The notes beneath the pieces were generated by a model that saw only the letters and a program-made list of their open reading frames with translations, was not told where the DNA came from and searched no databases. Below, piece after piece: positions 35,137-43,432 of a DNA stretch of 61,549 nt (positions are counted from its first letter, which is position 1; each line of letters begins with the position of its first letter). Source of the DNA: Pseudomonadota bacterium. Lineage in GTDB: Bacteria > Desulfobacterota > Desulfobacteria > Desulfobacterales > RPRI01. The position numbers and the translations under genes were made by a program. The stretch spans positions 1 through 61,549 of the forward strand of contig JAHIFE010000139.1 in the NCBI GenBank assembly GCA_018901125.1. Direction: 5' to 3'.

Positions 35137-35904
35137 ATGAATAGCCGTAAGCCATTTATTGCAGGCAACTGGAAAATGTACAAAACCTGCTCTGAGGCTG
35201 TTGAAACTGCCGGAAAATTAGTAAAACTTTTATCACAAACCAGTGATGTTGATATTATGATAGCACCTGCTTACATAGCGCTTGCACAAGTCCATGAAGC
35301 TGTAAAAGGTAGTTTCGTAACGCTTGGAGCACAAAATCTTTTCTGGGAAAAAGAAGGAGCCTACACAGGAGAAATATCCCCGGAAATGCTCGTTTCGGCT
35401 GGATGCACATATGTTATTATCGGGCATTCCGAGCGCAGGCAGTATTTTGGCGAAACCAATGAAACCGTAAACAAAAAAATCAAAGCCGCAATTAACTACA
35501 ATCTTAAACCTGTTCTTTGTGTAGGCGAATCGGAAAAAGAGCGGGAAGCAAATGATACATTTAATGTTCTTGACAAACAGATAAAAATGGGTTTAGAAGG
35601 CTTTCTGCATGACGATATGCAAAACATAACTTTGGCGTACGAACCTGTATGGGCAATAGGAACCGGCAAGACCGCCTCAAATAAACAGGCTCAAGAAGTT
35701 CATTTGTTTTTGCGTACTCTTATTGAAAAGCTTTTTGGAAAAAACATTGCCGAATCAATAAGAATACTGTATGGTGGAAGTGTAAAACCGGAAAATATAA
35801 CAGAACTTATGACGATGCCCGATGTTGACGGCGCCCTTGTTGGGGGGGCAAGTCTCGATGCCGACAAATTTTCGCGTATTGTAAAATTCAAAACGGTTGG
35901 GTAA
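35137..35904 (+). CDS. tpiA: Triose-phosphate isomerase
   Basis: 255 residues. Catalytic Lys in FIAGNWKMYKT (residue 12), His in YVIIGHSERRQYFGE (near 97), and Glu in LAYEPVWAIGTGKTA (near 167) are all present, as are the phosphate-binding ILYGGSVKPEN and GALVGGASLDA. Interconverts DHAP and glyceraldehyde-3-phosphate. GGAG precedes ATG. secG follows 8 bp later. Confidence 0.97.
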   Translation: MNSRKPFIAGNWKMYKTCSEAVETAGKLVKLLSQTSDVDIMIAPAYIALAQVHEAVKGSFVTLGAQNLFWEKEGAYTGEISPEMLVSAGCTYVIIGHSERRQYFGETNETVNKKIKAAINYNLKPVLCVGESEKEREANDTFNVLDKQIKMGLEGFLHDDMQNITLAYEPVWAIGTGKTASNKQAQEVHLFLRTLIEKLFGKNIAESIRILYGGSVKPENITELMTMPDVDGALVGGASLDADKFSRIVKFKTVG

Positions 35905-35912
35905 ACTTCTAT

Positions 35913-36275
35913 ATGTCAATACTTTTAGTAATAATACATGTTATTGCTTGTGTGGCGATAATAATGGTGGTCCTGCTTCAGACAGGAAAAGGAGCCGATA
36001 TTGGTGCGGCCTTCGGAGGAGGGGGAAGCCAGACTCTTTTCGGAAGCTCAGGTGCTTCTACTTTTTTGAGCAAGGCAACTACCGTTATAGCTATCGTATT
36101 TATGATCACTTCGCTTTCTCTTGCTTATATGTCAGGGAACAGAAACAAAAGATCGATCATGAAAAATATTAAAATACCTGTAGCTGTCGAACAAAAAGCA
36201 GCTCAAAGCAGCGATGTTGTTCCTGAAGAGCAAACAGCTCCAGCAGCACTGCCTGATACAGGTGAAAAGAAATAG
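35913..36275 (+). CDS. secG: Preprotein translocase subunit SecG
   Basis: 120 residues. Two transmembrane segments (ILLVIIHVIACVAIIMVVLL and ATTVIAIVFMITSLSLAY) flank the conserved LQTGKGADIGAAFGGGGSQT loop. The C-terminal tail of about 40 residues is rich in A, Q, E and P and longer than E. coli SecG. SecG assists the SecYEG channel in the inner membrane. The tpiA-secG-tRNA-Leu order is common in this phylum. Confidence 0.96.
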   Translation: MSILLVIIHVIACVAIIMVVLLQTGKGADIGAAFGGGGSQTLFGSSGASTFLSKATTVIAIVFMITSLSLAYMSGNRNKRSIMKNIKIPVAVEQKAAQSSDVVPEEQTAPAALPDTGEKK

Positions 36276-36278
36276 AAT

Positions 36279-36365
36279 GCCGAAGTGGTGGAATTTGGTA
36301 GACACGCTATCTTGAGGGGGTAGTGTCCTACGGGCGTGCGGGTTCAAATCCCGCCTTCGGCACCA
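36279..36365 (+). tRNA. tRNA-Leu (GAG)
   Basis: Folds as a class II tRNA. The acceptor stem GCCGAAG pairs with CTTCGGC, followed by discriminator A (36362) and an encoded CCA (36363-36365). The anticodon stem CTATC/GGTAG encloses TTGAGGG, with anticodon GAG. A long variable arm (TGTCCTACGGGCG) is present, and the T arm GCGGGTTCAAATCCCGC is canonical. It begins 3 bp after secG. Confidence 0.95.
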
Positions 36366-36366
36366 A

Positions 36367-36417
36367 AATAACTAAAAAGGCGCAATTTTTTTTACAAATT
36401 GCGCCTTTTTAGTTATT
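36367..36417. terminator. Strong terminator after tRNA-Leu
   Basis: A near-perfect 22-bp stem: AATAACTAAAAAGGCGCAA... pairs with ...TTGCGCCTTTTTAGTTATT around a short loop, with T-runs in both directions. It would end the long kds-to-secG operon and the tRNA. Confidence 0.92.
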
Positions 36418-36489
36418 CGTTATTGCGAATTTCAAAGCAGTCTCTAATGCGAGGATAACGCCTATCGGGCAAATAAGGCCATCACTCTA

Positions 36490-36594
36490 TAAACTTTGCA
36501 GAACGTTCAATTTTGCTCAGCTCAGGGAAGGATAAAATATCAACCAAGGGATACGCTGAGCATTTCAAAGAAGATCGTTAGGCAAGATCTCATA
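36490..36594. repeat. Divergent member of the palindromic repeat family
   Basis: AACTTTGCAGAACGTTCAAT, TTTTGCTCAG, then AAGGATAAAATATCAACCAA and GCTGAGCATTTCAAAGAAG, ending GATCTCATA. It aligns along its length with the divergent copy at 56697 read on the opposite strand and, more weakly, with the core of the full copies. It abuts the unrelated inverted repeat that starts at 36595. Confidence 0.55.
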
Positions 36595-36711
36595 CCAAGT
36601 TGCATTCAAATTATAGCTGCGTTGGCTTCGTCGGTTCTATCCTCGGTATATTACATATGCACCTGTTGGAAAACCTCCTTGCCGCCTTGCTATCCTTTGA
36701 ATGCAACTTGG
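36595..36711. repeat. 117-bp element with perfect 16-bp terminal inverted repeats
   Basis: CCAAGTTGCATTCAAA (36595-36610) and TTTGAATGCAACTTGG (36696-36711) are exact inverted repeats. The interior, AGCTGCGTTGGCTTCGTCGG onward, has no coding frame. The right end is 8 bp from the stop codon of the epimerase gene. It looks like a MITE or a small non-autonomous repeat; a bidirectional hairpin terminator is also possible. Confidence 0.8.
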
Positions 36712-36718
36712 CATCACT

Positions 36719-37744
36719 TTACTTTTTTCCATAATATTCAACATACCAGTTTACAAACTCTTTTATTCCTGTTTCAAGCAAAGTGCCGGGCTTAAATCCC
36801 ACATCTTTAATAAGATCATCAACATCGGCATATGTTGAAACAACATCGCCGGGCTGAAGATCAAGAAACTCCATATCTGCCTTTTTACCTATAGTATCTT
36901 CTATAAGCTCTATAAACTTTATGAGTTCGACAGGATTGTTGTTGCCGATGTTATATATTTTATATTTTGCATATGAGGTACCGGGATCAGGACTGTTGCC
37001 ACTCCAGTCCTGATTTGGCTCTGGGGCTTTCTTCATGATTCTTGCAACCCCTTCGATAATATCGTTGATATAAGTAAAATCGCGCGTCATTTTACCATGA
37101 TTGAAAACTTTTATTGGCCTTCCCTCTAGAATTGCATCTGTAAAAAGAAAGAGCGCCATGTCGGGACGACCCCATGGCCCGTAAACCGTAAAGAATCTGA
37201 GCCCTGTGCAAGGCAAATCATAAAGGTGGCTGTATGAATGAGCCATTAGTTCATTTGCTTTTTTTGTGGCCGCATAAAGAGAAACCGGATGATCAACATT
37301 ATCATGAACCGAAAAAGGCATTTTCGTATTTGCTCCATAAACCGAGCTTGATGAAGCAAATACAAGATGCTGCACATTATTATGCCTGCAGCATTCAAGG
37401 ATATTTGTAAAACCGACTACATTAGAGTCAATATATGAATAAGGATTTTTCAATGAATATCTTACACCTGCCTGAGCTGCAAGATTTACAACAACGTCAA
37501 ATTTGTTATTTTTAAAAACTTCTTCCATAGCATTCCTATTTGAAATATCCGCTCCTATGAAAGTAAAATTTTCGTAATTCATTAGCTGAACAAGCCTGGA
37601 TTCTTTAAGGCCAACATCATAATAAGGATTCATATTGTCAATTCCGGTCACATAAACACCTTCCTTAAGCAACCTTAACGACAAATGATAACCAATAAAT
37701 CCGGCAGCGCCCGTAACAAGAACCTGTTTAATATTAATATCCAT
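36719..37744 (-). CDS. NAD-dependent nucleotide-sugar epimerase (UDP-glucuronate 4-epimerase type)
   Basis: 341-residue extended short-chain dehydrogenase. NAD-binding [10 protein letters not shown] near residue 12, [20 protein letters not shown] near 88 (a signature of the UDP-GlcA 4-epimerase/CapI branch), FASSSSVYG near 125, and the catalytic Tyr-x3-Lys in [30 protein letters not shown] is also characteristic. Likely provides UDP-galacturonate for surface polysaccharide or LPS. Upstream, 34 bp before the start, is repeat copy 4, with the same end facing this gene as in the other copies. Confidence 0.9.
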   Translation of the reverse strand: MDINIKQVLVTGAAGFIGYHLSLRLLKEGVYVTGIDNMNPYYDVGLKESRLVQLMNYENFTFIGADISNRNAMEEVFKNNKFDVVVNLAAQAGVRYSLKNPYSYIDSNVVGFTNILECCRHNNVQHLVFASSSSVYGANTKMPFSVHDNVDHPVSLYAATKKANELMAHSYSHLYDLPCTGLRFFTVYGPWGRPDMALFLFTDAILEGRPIKVFNHGKMTRDFTYINDIIEGVARIMKKAPEPNQDWSGNSPDPGTSYAKYKIYNIGNNNPVELIKFIELIEDTIGKKADMEFLDLQPGDVVSTYADVDDLIKDVGFKPGTLLETGIKEFVNWYVEYYGKK

Positions 37745-37778
37745 TGCATGCTCCGTTTGTTAAAAAGTAATATATACC

Positions 37779-37922
37779 TGAGCCACTTTCAAAACGTTTC
37801 AGTTTGGTCAAGGTCAAGGCGGGTGAAAATTTTAACCGCAGGAATACATGAAGTATTTCGAGGATTAAAATTTTCGCCCAACGCAGAGATCGGCCAAAAT
37901 GAGGCGCTTTGCAATTGGCTCA
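37779..37922. repeat. Palindromic repeat family, copy 4 (144 bp)
   Basis: TGAGCCACTTTCAAAACGTT at the left and GCGCTTTGCAATTGGCTCA at the right; inner GGGTGAAAATTTTAACC...GGATTAAAATTTTCGCCC. The TTTGGTCAAGGTCAAGG end faces the minus-strand epimerase gene 34 bp away. Confidence 0.9.
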
Positions 37923-38023
37923 TACTTATATACAAGAAATTATCTGCTTTCAATACCAAATAGAATAAATCAAACGATAGGATTCTTGGAAAATATTTAT
38001 CTTCTTCCGAAAGGCTTAACAGC

Positions 38024-38150
38024 CGAGCCAGTTTCAAAACGTTTCAGCTTGGTCAAGGTCAAGGCGGGCGGAAATTTTAACCGGAGAAATGCGAAGAGTG
38101 TTTTGAAGATAGCGCTATGCTTCTTCACGCAAAATTTGAGTCCAGGGCTG
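38024..38150. repeat. Palindromic repeat family, copy 5 (decayed 3' half)
   Basis: CGAGCCAGTTTCAAAACG..., then CAGCTTGGTCAAGGTCAAGG and GGAAATTTTAACCGGAG match copy 4. From about 38085 the similarity fades and the closing arm is not recognisable. Same orientation as copy 4, about 100 bp away, so a tandem pair. Confidence 0.75.
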
Positions 38151-38197
38151 CCATACCAACTGACACATTCTATACACTCAAATGTGTTTTTCCCGAA

Positions 38198-38243
38198 GCT
38201 ATTATGCAACGTCAGCGTGAAGACTCTGATGTTGCATAATAGC
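38198..38243. repeat. 13-bp inverted repeat between repeat copy 5 and the FAD oxidoreductase gene
   Basis: GCTATTATGCAAC (38198-38210) and GTTGCATAATAGC (38231-38243) are perfect inverted repeats around a 20-nt loop. It lies about 65 bp from the stop codon of the flavoprotein gene on the minus strand. May be a terminator, or another small mobile repeat. Confidence 0.6.
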
Positions 38244-38308
38244 GTGGGCAGAACTGACAATATTAAAATTGAGCGCTCCCGGTGCTTTTGTCTTTCGTAT
38301 TCTGAGTT

Positions 38309-39724
38309 CTAAAGACTGTTAACACCGAGAATCATCTTGGCTACATTTGCACCGGTACTGGAAGTACCGTCTGTAATCTGGCCATACATAGGCCAGGTCG
38401 CTTCACCACAGAAATAAAGTCCTTCCACATCCGGGGACTTCTGCCTGATCTTGGGAAGCGAACTGAACTCGTAATGTGAGGGATGAACGGCACCTTTAGG
38501 AGGAGTTTGGAATTCAATTGCTTTCTTGAAGCCGGGATAGATTTCTTCAAAATTCTCATTCATCTCTGCAACTATCCCGTCTAATCCAAGCCTGTTAAAG
38601 TCTTTCTCTGTCCTTATCGAGTAAGACCAGACCAGTTGCTTACCAGCTGGAACATTCCAGGGCTGTTCGATGTTCTGTGCGCATCCGCCCTGTATGCTCG
38701 AACCCGTTTGGGGATCGTACGCCATGAAGAAAGCTCCATCTAGTGTAATTGAATCATTTAGACCTGTTATCAGAAACACGCCGCCCATTTTTTGATTCAG
38801 AGGCATCCGCAGAGTCTGTGCAACTGAATCCGGCATAGTCTTGAACAGATTTAAGTAGTCAAGCCATGTTGTGGCCAGGATAACCCGGTTGGCTTTGATG
38901 ATTTCATCAGGTTTGCCCTCACGCTTGATGGCTACCCCTGTTGTCTTGCCGTTCTCTATGAGCACTTCGGAGACATCCTGGCTTGTCCTGATCTCACAAC
39001 CGAAGTTATTAGTAATTGCGTTAGCGATTGGCTCGCAGATGCCCTTGTGCACATCCGGAATAGCAACACTCATCAGTCCCTGGCCGCCGATCCATATCCT
39101 GAACATGACAGAACCTTTGCCCATGGAACCACGCTCCCAGGTAAACTCAGCATCTCCCGTCCATACACAACCTGCCCAGAGGCTTGTGAACAGGTACTTG
39201 ATCGATGGATTTGACGATCTTGCCTCAACCCATTCCTTAACTGAAATCTCATCCCACTCCTCGCACATCTGCTTGAAGTCCTTAGTCAGTATTTCATCAA
39301 CCATTGGAAACAGTTCTTTATACAGGCCATCTTTAACAAGATCCGGGCGGGCAGCATCAAGAAACTCGATCATCCAATTTGTAGCCGCATCAGTTGTTAA
39401 ACATTTCGGAATAGTTATGAAAGCTTTTTTGGAACCCTTGAAATAAAGGCGCGGTTCCCGGCTGGTATGATAGCGGATGTTTGCGCCAAAGTCTTTCGCC
39501 GCATTCGCCCAGCCGTAACCACCGCCATTGTTGAGCGTTGTCATAACAAGGGGCAGGTGCATAACCACGTTGTATCCGTTAAAACTATGCGCGGCCGCGC
39601 GGCCGCCAATTACGGGCCCCTTTTCGAGCAGCAGTGTCTTCTGTCCCCCTCTGGCCAGATACCCACTACACACTAAACCCGCAAAACCGGCACCTACTAC
39701 AATGTTTTCATAACTTTTCTCCAT
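38309..39724 (-). CDS. Phytoene-desaturase-like FAD-dependent oxidoreductase
   Basis: 471 residues of the amine-oxidase/carotenoid-desaturase superfamily. The FAD-binding Rossmann motif is VVGAGFAGLVCSGYLARGG near residue 10, followed by LLLEKGPVIGGRAAAHSF. The C-terminal FAD motif is EGLYFCGEATWPMYG and GTSSTGANVAKMI. No phytoene synthase is near, so carotenoid synthesis is unlikely; family members in anaerobes often have unknown substrates. A second family member begins at the end of this window (61436). GGAGG precedes ATG. Single gene flanked by repeats and the lipoprotein genes. Confidence 0.83.
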   Translation of the reverse strand: MEKSYENIVVGAGFAGLVCSGYLARGGQKTLLLEKGPVIGGRAAAHSFNGYNVVMHLPLVMTTLNNGGGYGWANAAKDFGANIRYHTSREPRLYFKGSKKAFITIPKCLTTDAATNWMIEFLDAARPDLVKDGLYKELFPMVDEILTKDFKQMCEEWDEISVKEWVEARSSNPSIKYLFTSLWAGCVWTGDAEFTWERGSMGKGSVMFRIWIGGQGLMSVAIPDVHKGICEPIANAITNNFGCEIRTSQDVSEVLIENGKTTGVAIKREGKPDEIIKANRVILATTWLDYLNLFKTMPDSVAQTLRMPLNQKMGGVFLITGLNDSITLDGAFFMAYDPQTGSSIQGGCAQNIEQPWNVPAGKQLVWSYSIRTEKDFNRLGLDGIVAEMNENFEEIYPGFKKAIEFQTPPKGAVHPSHYEFSSLPKIRQKSPDVEGLYFCGEATWPMYGQITDGTSSTGANVAKMILGVNSL

Positions 39725-39894
39725 GGTTGCTACCTCCTGTTAATAAATTTATAAAATCTTTACTTCAGACACATCTTTACTTTAGCTAAAATGGAAAGGT
39801 TCTGATTTTATCCGTTTTTTCCTTTATCGCTTCTTTTTCTCTAATCAAACCAGGGAAAATTGTCTAACTATTTTTTTGAAATTCAAAAGCACCG

Positions 39895-40575
39895 CTATTT
39901 AGCTCCATATTGTTCTAAAAGCTCAGCAGCTCTGAAAAGCTCAAATTCACGGCAAAAACTCAAAAGGCTCTTACTGCCACCATTGTGCTCAACTATAGTG
40001 CCGGGTGATCCGGCAAACGCAAATGTACTTTCTATTTTACCACTTTTCTGCGAAAACCTATACACAGACCTGTATCCATCGATCCGTCGGGAATTCGGAT
40101 CGGCACCTTCCTTTAGAAGTTTTTCTAATTCCGGTATTAATAATTTTTGGCTGTTTTCCGGACTCCAGCCGGTTGGAACATTACGATAGTTACTATCCAG
40201 TATAATCTTTGTTGGAGGAGCCATTTTCAAAACAACATTTGCAAGTGCCGTATCCTTTAAATAATGTTTTGCTTTGCTGGAAAACTCACTTTGCGGATGC
40301 TTATCCAAAAATTGCTGATATGCTTTCTCAGCATTTAGACTTTGAGCTTTTGCCCAGTCTTCTTCCATTATATGACGTTTCGCCCCGTTAGAAAATTCAC
40401 TTTGCGGATGCTTATTCAAAAAGCGTTGATACGCATCCACGGTATTAAGTCTTTGAGCTTTTTCCCAATCCCCTTTAACTGTTGCACATCCCACAAATAA
40501 CCCAACCAGGAGTCCAACTGTCATAATTCTTAATCCTGAATTATTGATTTTAAAAAAACTCTTCACAATTACCAT
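39895..40575 (-). CDS. Putative lipoprotein with two 33-residue repeats and an ankyrin-like segment
   Basis: 226 residues. The N-terminus has a signal peptide and lipobox ending LVGLFVGC, so it is probably a lipoprotein. Two tandem repeats follow, each with W-x-KAQ-x-LN, AYQ-x-F and a KHPQSEFS block (about residues 36-103). Further on, LEKLLKEGADPNSRR near residue 152 is a typical ankyrin-repeat beginning, and LLEQYGAK ends the protein like another ankyrin edge. I recognise no specific function. It starts 20 bp downstream of a broken lipoprotein gene on the same strand and has GGAGGTG before ATG. Confidence 0.7.
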   Translation of the reverse strand: MVIVKSFFKINNSGLRIMTVGLLVGLFVGCATVKGDWEKAQRLNTVDAYQRFLNKHPQSEFSNGAKRHIMEEDWAKAQSLNAEKAYQQFLDKHPQSEFSSKAKHYLKDTALANVVLKMAPPTKIILDSNYRNVPTGWSPENSQKLLIPELEKLLKEGADPNSRRIDGYRSVYRFSQKSGKIESTFAFAGSPGTIVEHNGGSKSLLSFCREFELFRAAELLEQYGAK

Positions 40576-40594
40576 TCTTATGCACCTCCGATCA

Positions 40595-40970
40595 TTATGT
40601 TAATAAAGAACGCCAATCGGCTATTTTCAAAGTGCACGGTGGACTATCGACAGTATTCCATAGTTCATACTTCACATGGTAAAAAGCACTCGTATCTCTC
40701 TTTGAATTAAAATTAACCCCGCCGATCATTTTCTTAATATAAGCTGTTAAAGCAAATTCCGCAGTTTCGCCTGATTTTATATCTCCCGGATCAGGATCAA
40801 TAATTACGCGCGCTTCCCGTTTCTCTCCGGGCTGCATTAATTGAGGATCAGGATGCTTGACCCAGCTACTCTAAAGTTACGGCATTGGGCTCGGGTATAC
40901 AGGAAAGATTGGTCAAGACGCCAAACAGCAAAACAAATACATGGAATAATAAATTATTTATTCTTTCCAT
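40595..40970 (-). pseudogene. Frameshifted lipoprotein gene
   Basis: From ATG 40970 (GGAGG upstream) the frame encodes a signal peptide with a lipobox-like LTNLSC and then reads PEPNAVTLE before a stop at 40866-40868. Immediately after, another frame continues without a start as SSWVKHPDPQLMQPGEKREA and runs to 40595, ending DWRSLLT. Dropping one base near 40869 would join them into a protein of about 123 residues. The second part looks like a small beta-sandwich (SGETAEFALTAYI, DTSAFYHVKYELW). Either a real frameshift or a one-base sequencing error. Confidence 0.7.
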
Positions 40971-41127
40971 AGCTTCCTCCTTATTATAGTTTTTTCACTG
41001 ATTATTTCTCTTGTAATTACAGGATAGGCTTGGATAAAATCTTAACGGTTGGTTGCCTAAAGCTCCTTTCTCAAAAGCTGATAATTTACAGAAAAATATC
41101 AGGCATCGGTATTTACTTCGCAACGAT

Positions 41128-41928
41128 TTAGAAAATTTCCCCGGGCAGACCCCGGATCACCTTGCTGCTTCGGCATTCATATGAAGATAACAAAATGTAA
41201 ATGCCAAATGCAGCCACTATATGTTTAACGGAATGGCCGCTTATTAAACCTGTAGCAGTATAGACTTGCTCATCAAAATGTTCAAACAGTTTGGCGATTA
41301 TGTAAGCTATCAGCAAACACCAGTAAGACAAAACTTTAGTATGCTTTGAATTAAATGTGATAAGTATTATAGGTATTATCAGCATTGGAAGAAATTGAAT
41401 TATCGCATAGAATCTTAGATCACCCTTTCCTGATAATTCGGTAAAATGCCAATAAAGCACTGAGCAAATACCGCATATAATAAACGGCAGGAATAATGCT
41501 TTCCCAAGGCGGGATGAAACAAACTCACCAATGACAATGGAAAACAATGCCATAAAGACTATAGTCATTGGCAGTCGATCCCATACCAATGTCTGATTAT
41601 CAGGCCATATATGGTAATAACCGGAACCGAGTGCTACTAAAATCAGACCGGAGAATAACCAATAATATGCAAATTTAATATCAGAGACGATCTCTAATCT
41701 ATCCGGGGTTCTTAGTTTCAATACTCCCAGAGCACCCACAATCAAAAAAGCAATATTTGAAACAACATTCCAGAAATTAGGTATTGTCAGAATCAATTTT
41801 GAATCCATAAACTGATGATATTTTGTATCCTGCGGTATTGGCTCCATGAACAGAAGCCCGGCGATTGCAGTAGTTGCTACCAATATTATTAATGCAATGC
41901 CGATATTTTTCTTTTTTTGTATATCCAT
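41128..41928 (-). CDS. CREST/ceramidase-like integral membrane hydrolase
   Basis: 266 residues from ATG 41928, with about seven transmembrane segments. The family signatures are NFWNVVSNIAFLIVGALG near residue 50, SGYYHIWPDNQTLVWDRLPM near 105, and the C-terminal ISGHSVKHIVAAFGIYIL with two His. The conserved Ser/His/Asp and paired His would form the zinc site of alkaline ceramidase and PAQR relatives. The substrate is probably an amide or ester lipid, not necessarily ceramide. An in-frame TTG at 41934 is a less likely start. No operon partner is clear. Confidence 0.78.
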   Translation of the reverse strand: MDIQKKKNIGIALIILVATTAIAGLLFMEPIPQDTKYHQFMDSKLILTIPNFWNVVSNIAFLIVGALGVLKLRTPDRLEIVSDIKFAYYWLFSGLILVALGSGYYHIWPDNQTLVWDRLPMTIVFMALFSIVIGEFVSSRLGKALFLPFIICGICSVLYWHFTELSGKGDLRFYAIIQFLPMLIIPIILITFNSKHTKVLSYWCLLIAYIIAKLFEHFDEQVYTATGLISGHSVKHIVAAFGIYILLSSYECRSSKVIRGLPGEIF

Positions 41929-42178
41929 AATCAAGTTCGTTGTCCACCAGGCATATTATTCACCAGCTGGTGTGGAGCGAAGCTTAACAAAAATGTTTCT
42001 TAGAATTCAAACTTTACCATATCAGTCTTTTTGTCTGTTCAATTCGACAAAAGTGAAGACCTGATTCCTATGTCTTTTCAAGTTAAAAATCAACTACTTT
42101 TCCATATACCAGTATAGCGTCCAATCTTATCAAAACCGAACGCTATACTTTAAAGTTCGGCGAAAGGCGTTGGTTAAG

Positions 42179-42508
42179 TTACACGATCTCAGCTTTGAAA
42201 GGGATTATTCCTTTCTTCAGATATTCAGCAATATAGACTCTCACATCGACTTCGGAAATATCCAAACGACGCGCGATCTCGTATGCATCGATTTTGCCGT
42301 CCTTGTGCAACATCTGTAACGCAAACTCGGCAACAGTTTTTTTTTGCTTGAGATACTTGCTTCCAAAGAAAATAAGCAATCCCCCACCCGTTAAAAAGAG
42401 TAAGCCTATGACCACAGAACTTGCGGGGCCATGTTTACTATGTCCTGCTGAAACAAGACAGAGTAATCCGAATGTGCCCAGAATAATACCACAAACCAAT
42501 CTATTCAC
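42179..42508 (-). CDS. Small membrane protein with C-terminal winged-helix-like domain
   Basis: 109 residues, function not recognised. Two hydrophobic segments (LVCGIILGTFGLLCLVSA and VVIGLLFLTGGGLLIFFG) at residues about 4-51 are followed by a soluble tail with AEFALQMLHKDGKIDAYEIA and RRLDISEVDVRVYIAEYLKK, which reads like a small helix-turn-helix. AAGGAGG precedes ATG. A terminator hairpin lies just upstream (42591-42628). It could be a membrane-bound sensor or regulator. Confidence 0.6.
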   Translation of the reverse strand: MNRLVCGIILGTFGLLCLVSAGHSKHGPASSVVIGLLFLTGGGLLIFFGSKYLKQKKTVAEFALQMLHKDGKIDAYEIARRLDISEVDVRVYIAEYLKKGIIPFKAEIV

Positions 42509-42590
42509 TTTTATCCTCCTTACCTTTTTGACTCTTTAGCCGAACGTTTGCTCTTGAGCGAAGCTTATCAGTTTTGACGGATGGGAAATA

Positions 42591-42628
42591 AAGAAAGACT
42601 GCGGATTATAGCGGCCGCAGTCTTTCTT
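42591..42628. terminator. Bidirectional terminator
   Basis: AAGAAAGACTGCGG (42591-42604) pairs perfectly with CCGCAGTCTTTCTT (42615-42628), with a 10-nt loop and T/A-rich flanks. It separates the small membrane protein gene from the broken HD gene. Confidence 0.85.
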
Positions 42629-42757
42629 TTAATAACGTTGATCGATTCGCTTTAGTTTGAACCATACGTTGGTACTGAATAACTATTTAGAATAAAATAT
42701 TTAAATATCAATATTTTAAAGTGGTTAAAGCAAATAAACACTATTCATCATAGTATG

Positions 42758-43100
42758 TCAATAATTTTTTAAAGTAACAAGCAGTCGAATTTTACCTGTT
42801 GAAATGCTTCCTGAATATAAAGGCAGGTCAAGATAAGACATGATCTCTTCGCACCCTTTCATTATCGAATGCATAAGGCCTGTATATGGCATCGTGAAAC
42901 CAAATAGCAGTTTCAACTTCAACAGCATTTTCTGTAAGGTTGATGACTGAATCAAGTTCCGACAGGCAGTCATTTATATGAACTTCCGTATGATAATATC
43001 GATGAGGTTCTGAATAAGCGCGCTTAAGTTTATTATATGTTTCTAATGACGGCGCTACTCCAAGCGACTTCATCAGATCGAGCCATCGTGATTGATTCAT
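42758..43100 (-). pseudogene. Broken HD-superfamily phosphohydrolase gene
   Basis: The first 90 codons, from ATG 43100, give RAYSEPHRYYHTEVHINDCL and VETAIWFHDAIYRPYAFDNE, the N-terminal half of predicted metal-dependent HD phosphohydrolases (normally about 200 residues). The frame then stops at 42828. A different frame continues with IMSYLDLPLYSGSISTG down to 42758, which resembles the later FLDLDLSILG block of the family. The middle and end are missing, so the gene is deleted and frameshifted. Confidence 0.72.
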
Positions 43101-43432
43101 TTTGAAACCCTTGGTGCATCATCTTTACGAATGTTTACTGCCTGGAGGAGGTTATTGCCCGCAAGCACGAAGTACGGCCAAGCTTTACGCCATCTATTGC
43201 CGGAAAGTACAATGTGAATGTTTATCTGGTCAAGTAAAAACGGACACTCGGTTAAGCTGCTTTTGCCATAAAAATTCACTGTATCTCATCGGGCGAATGT
43301 GATACAAAATATAAAACACCTTAAAAGTTCACATTATTATTTTATTAAATGACCAACTGCCATGCCCGATCCGGTTAACTTCTGGTATAGGGTGATAAAC
43401 AAATCAGATCAATTTATTTGAGGAGAAAGGCG
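43101..43432. other. Intergenic region without recognised feature
   Basis: Between the broken HD gene and the rubredoxin fusion. No supported gene or RNA. The region ends with GAGGAGAAAGG, the ribosome-binding site of the next gene. Confidence 0.4.

Noticed and set aside
38198-38243. Possible integron attC site
   Set aside because: The arms do not match RYYYAAC/GTTRRRY, and no integrase or cassette array is nearby.
38871-39446. 191-codon frame antisense to the FAD oxidoreductase gene
   Set aside because: No family resemblance or ribosome-binding site; it mirrors codon structure of the real gene on the other strand. The same applies to 44980-45579 opposite the acyl-CoA synthetase.
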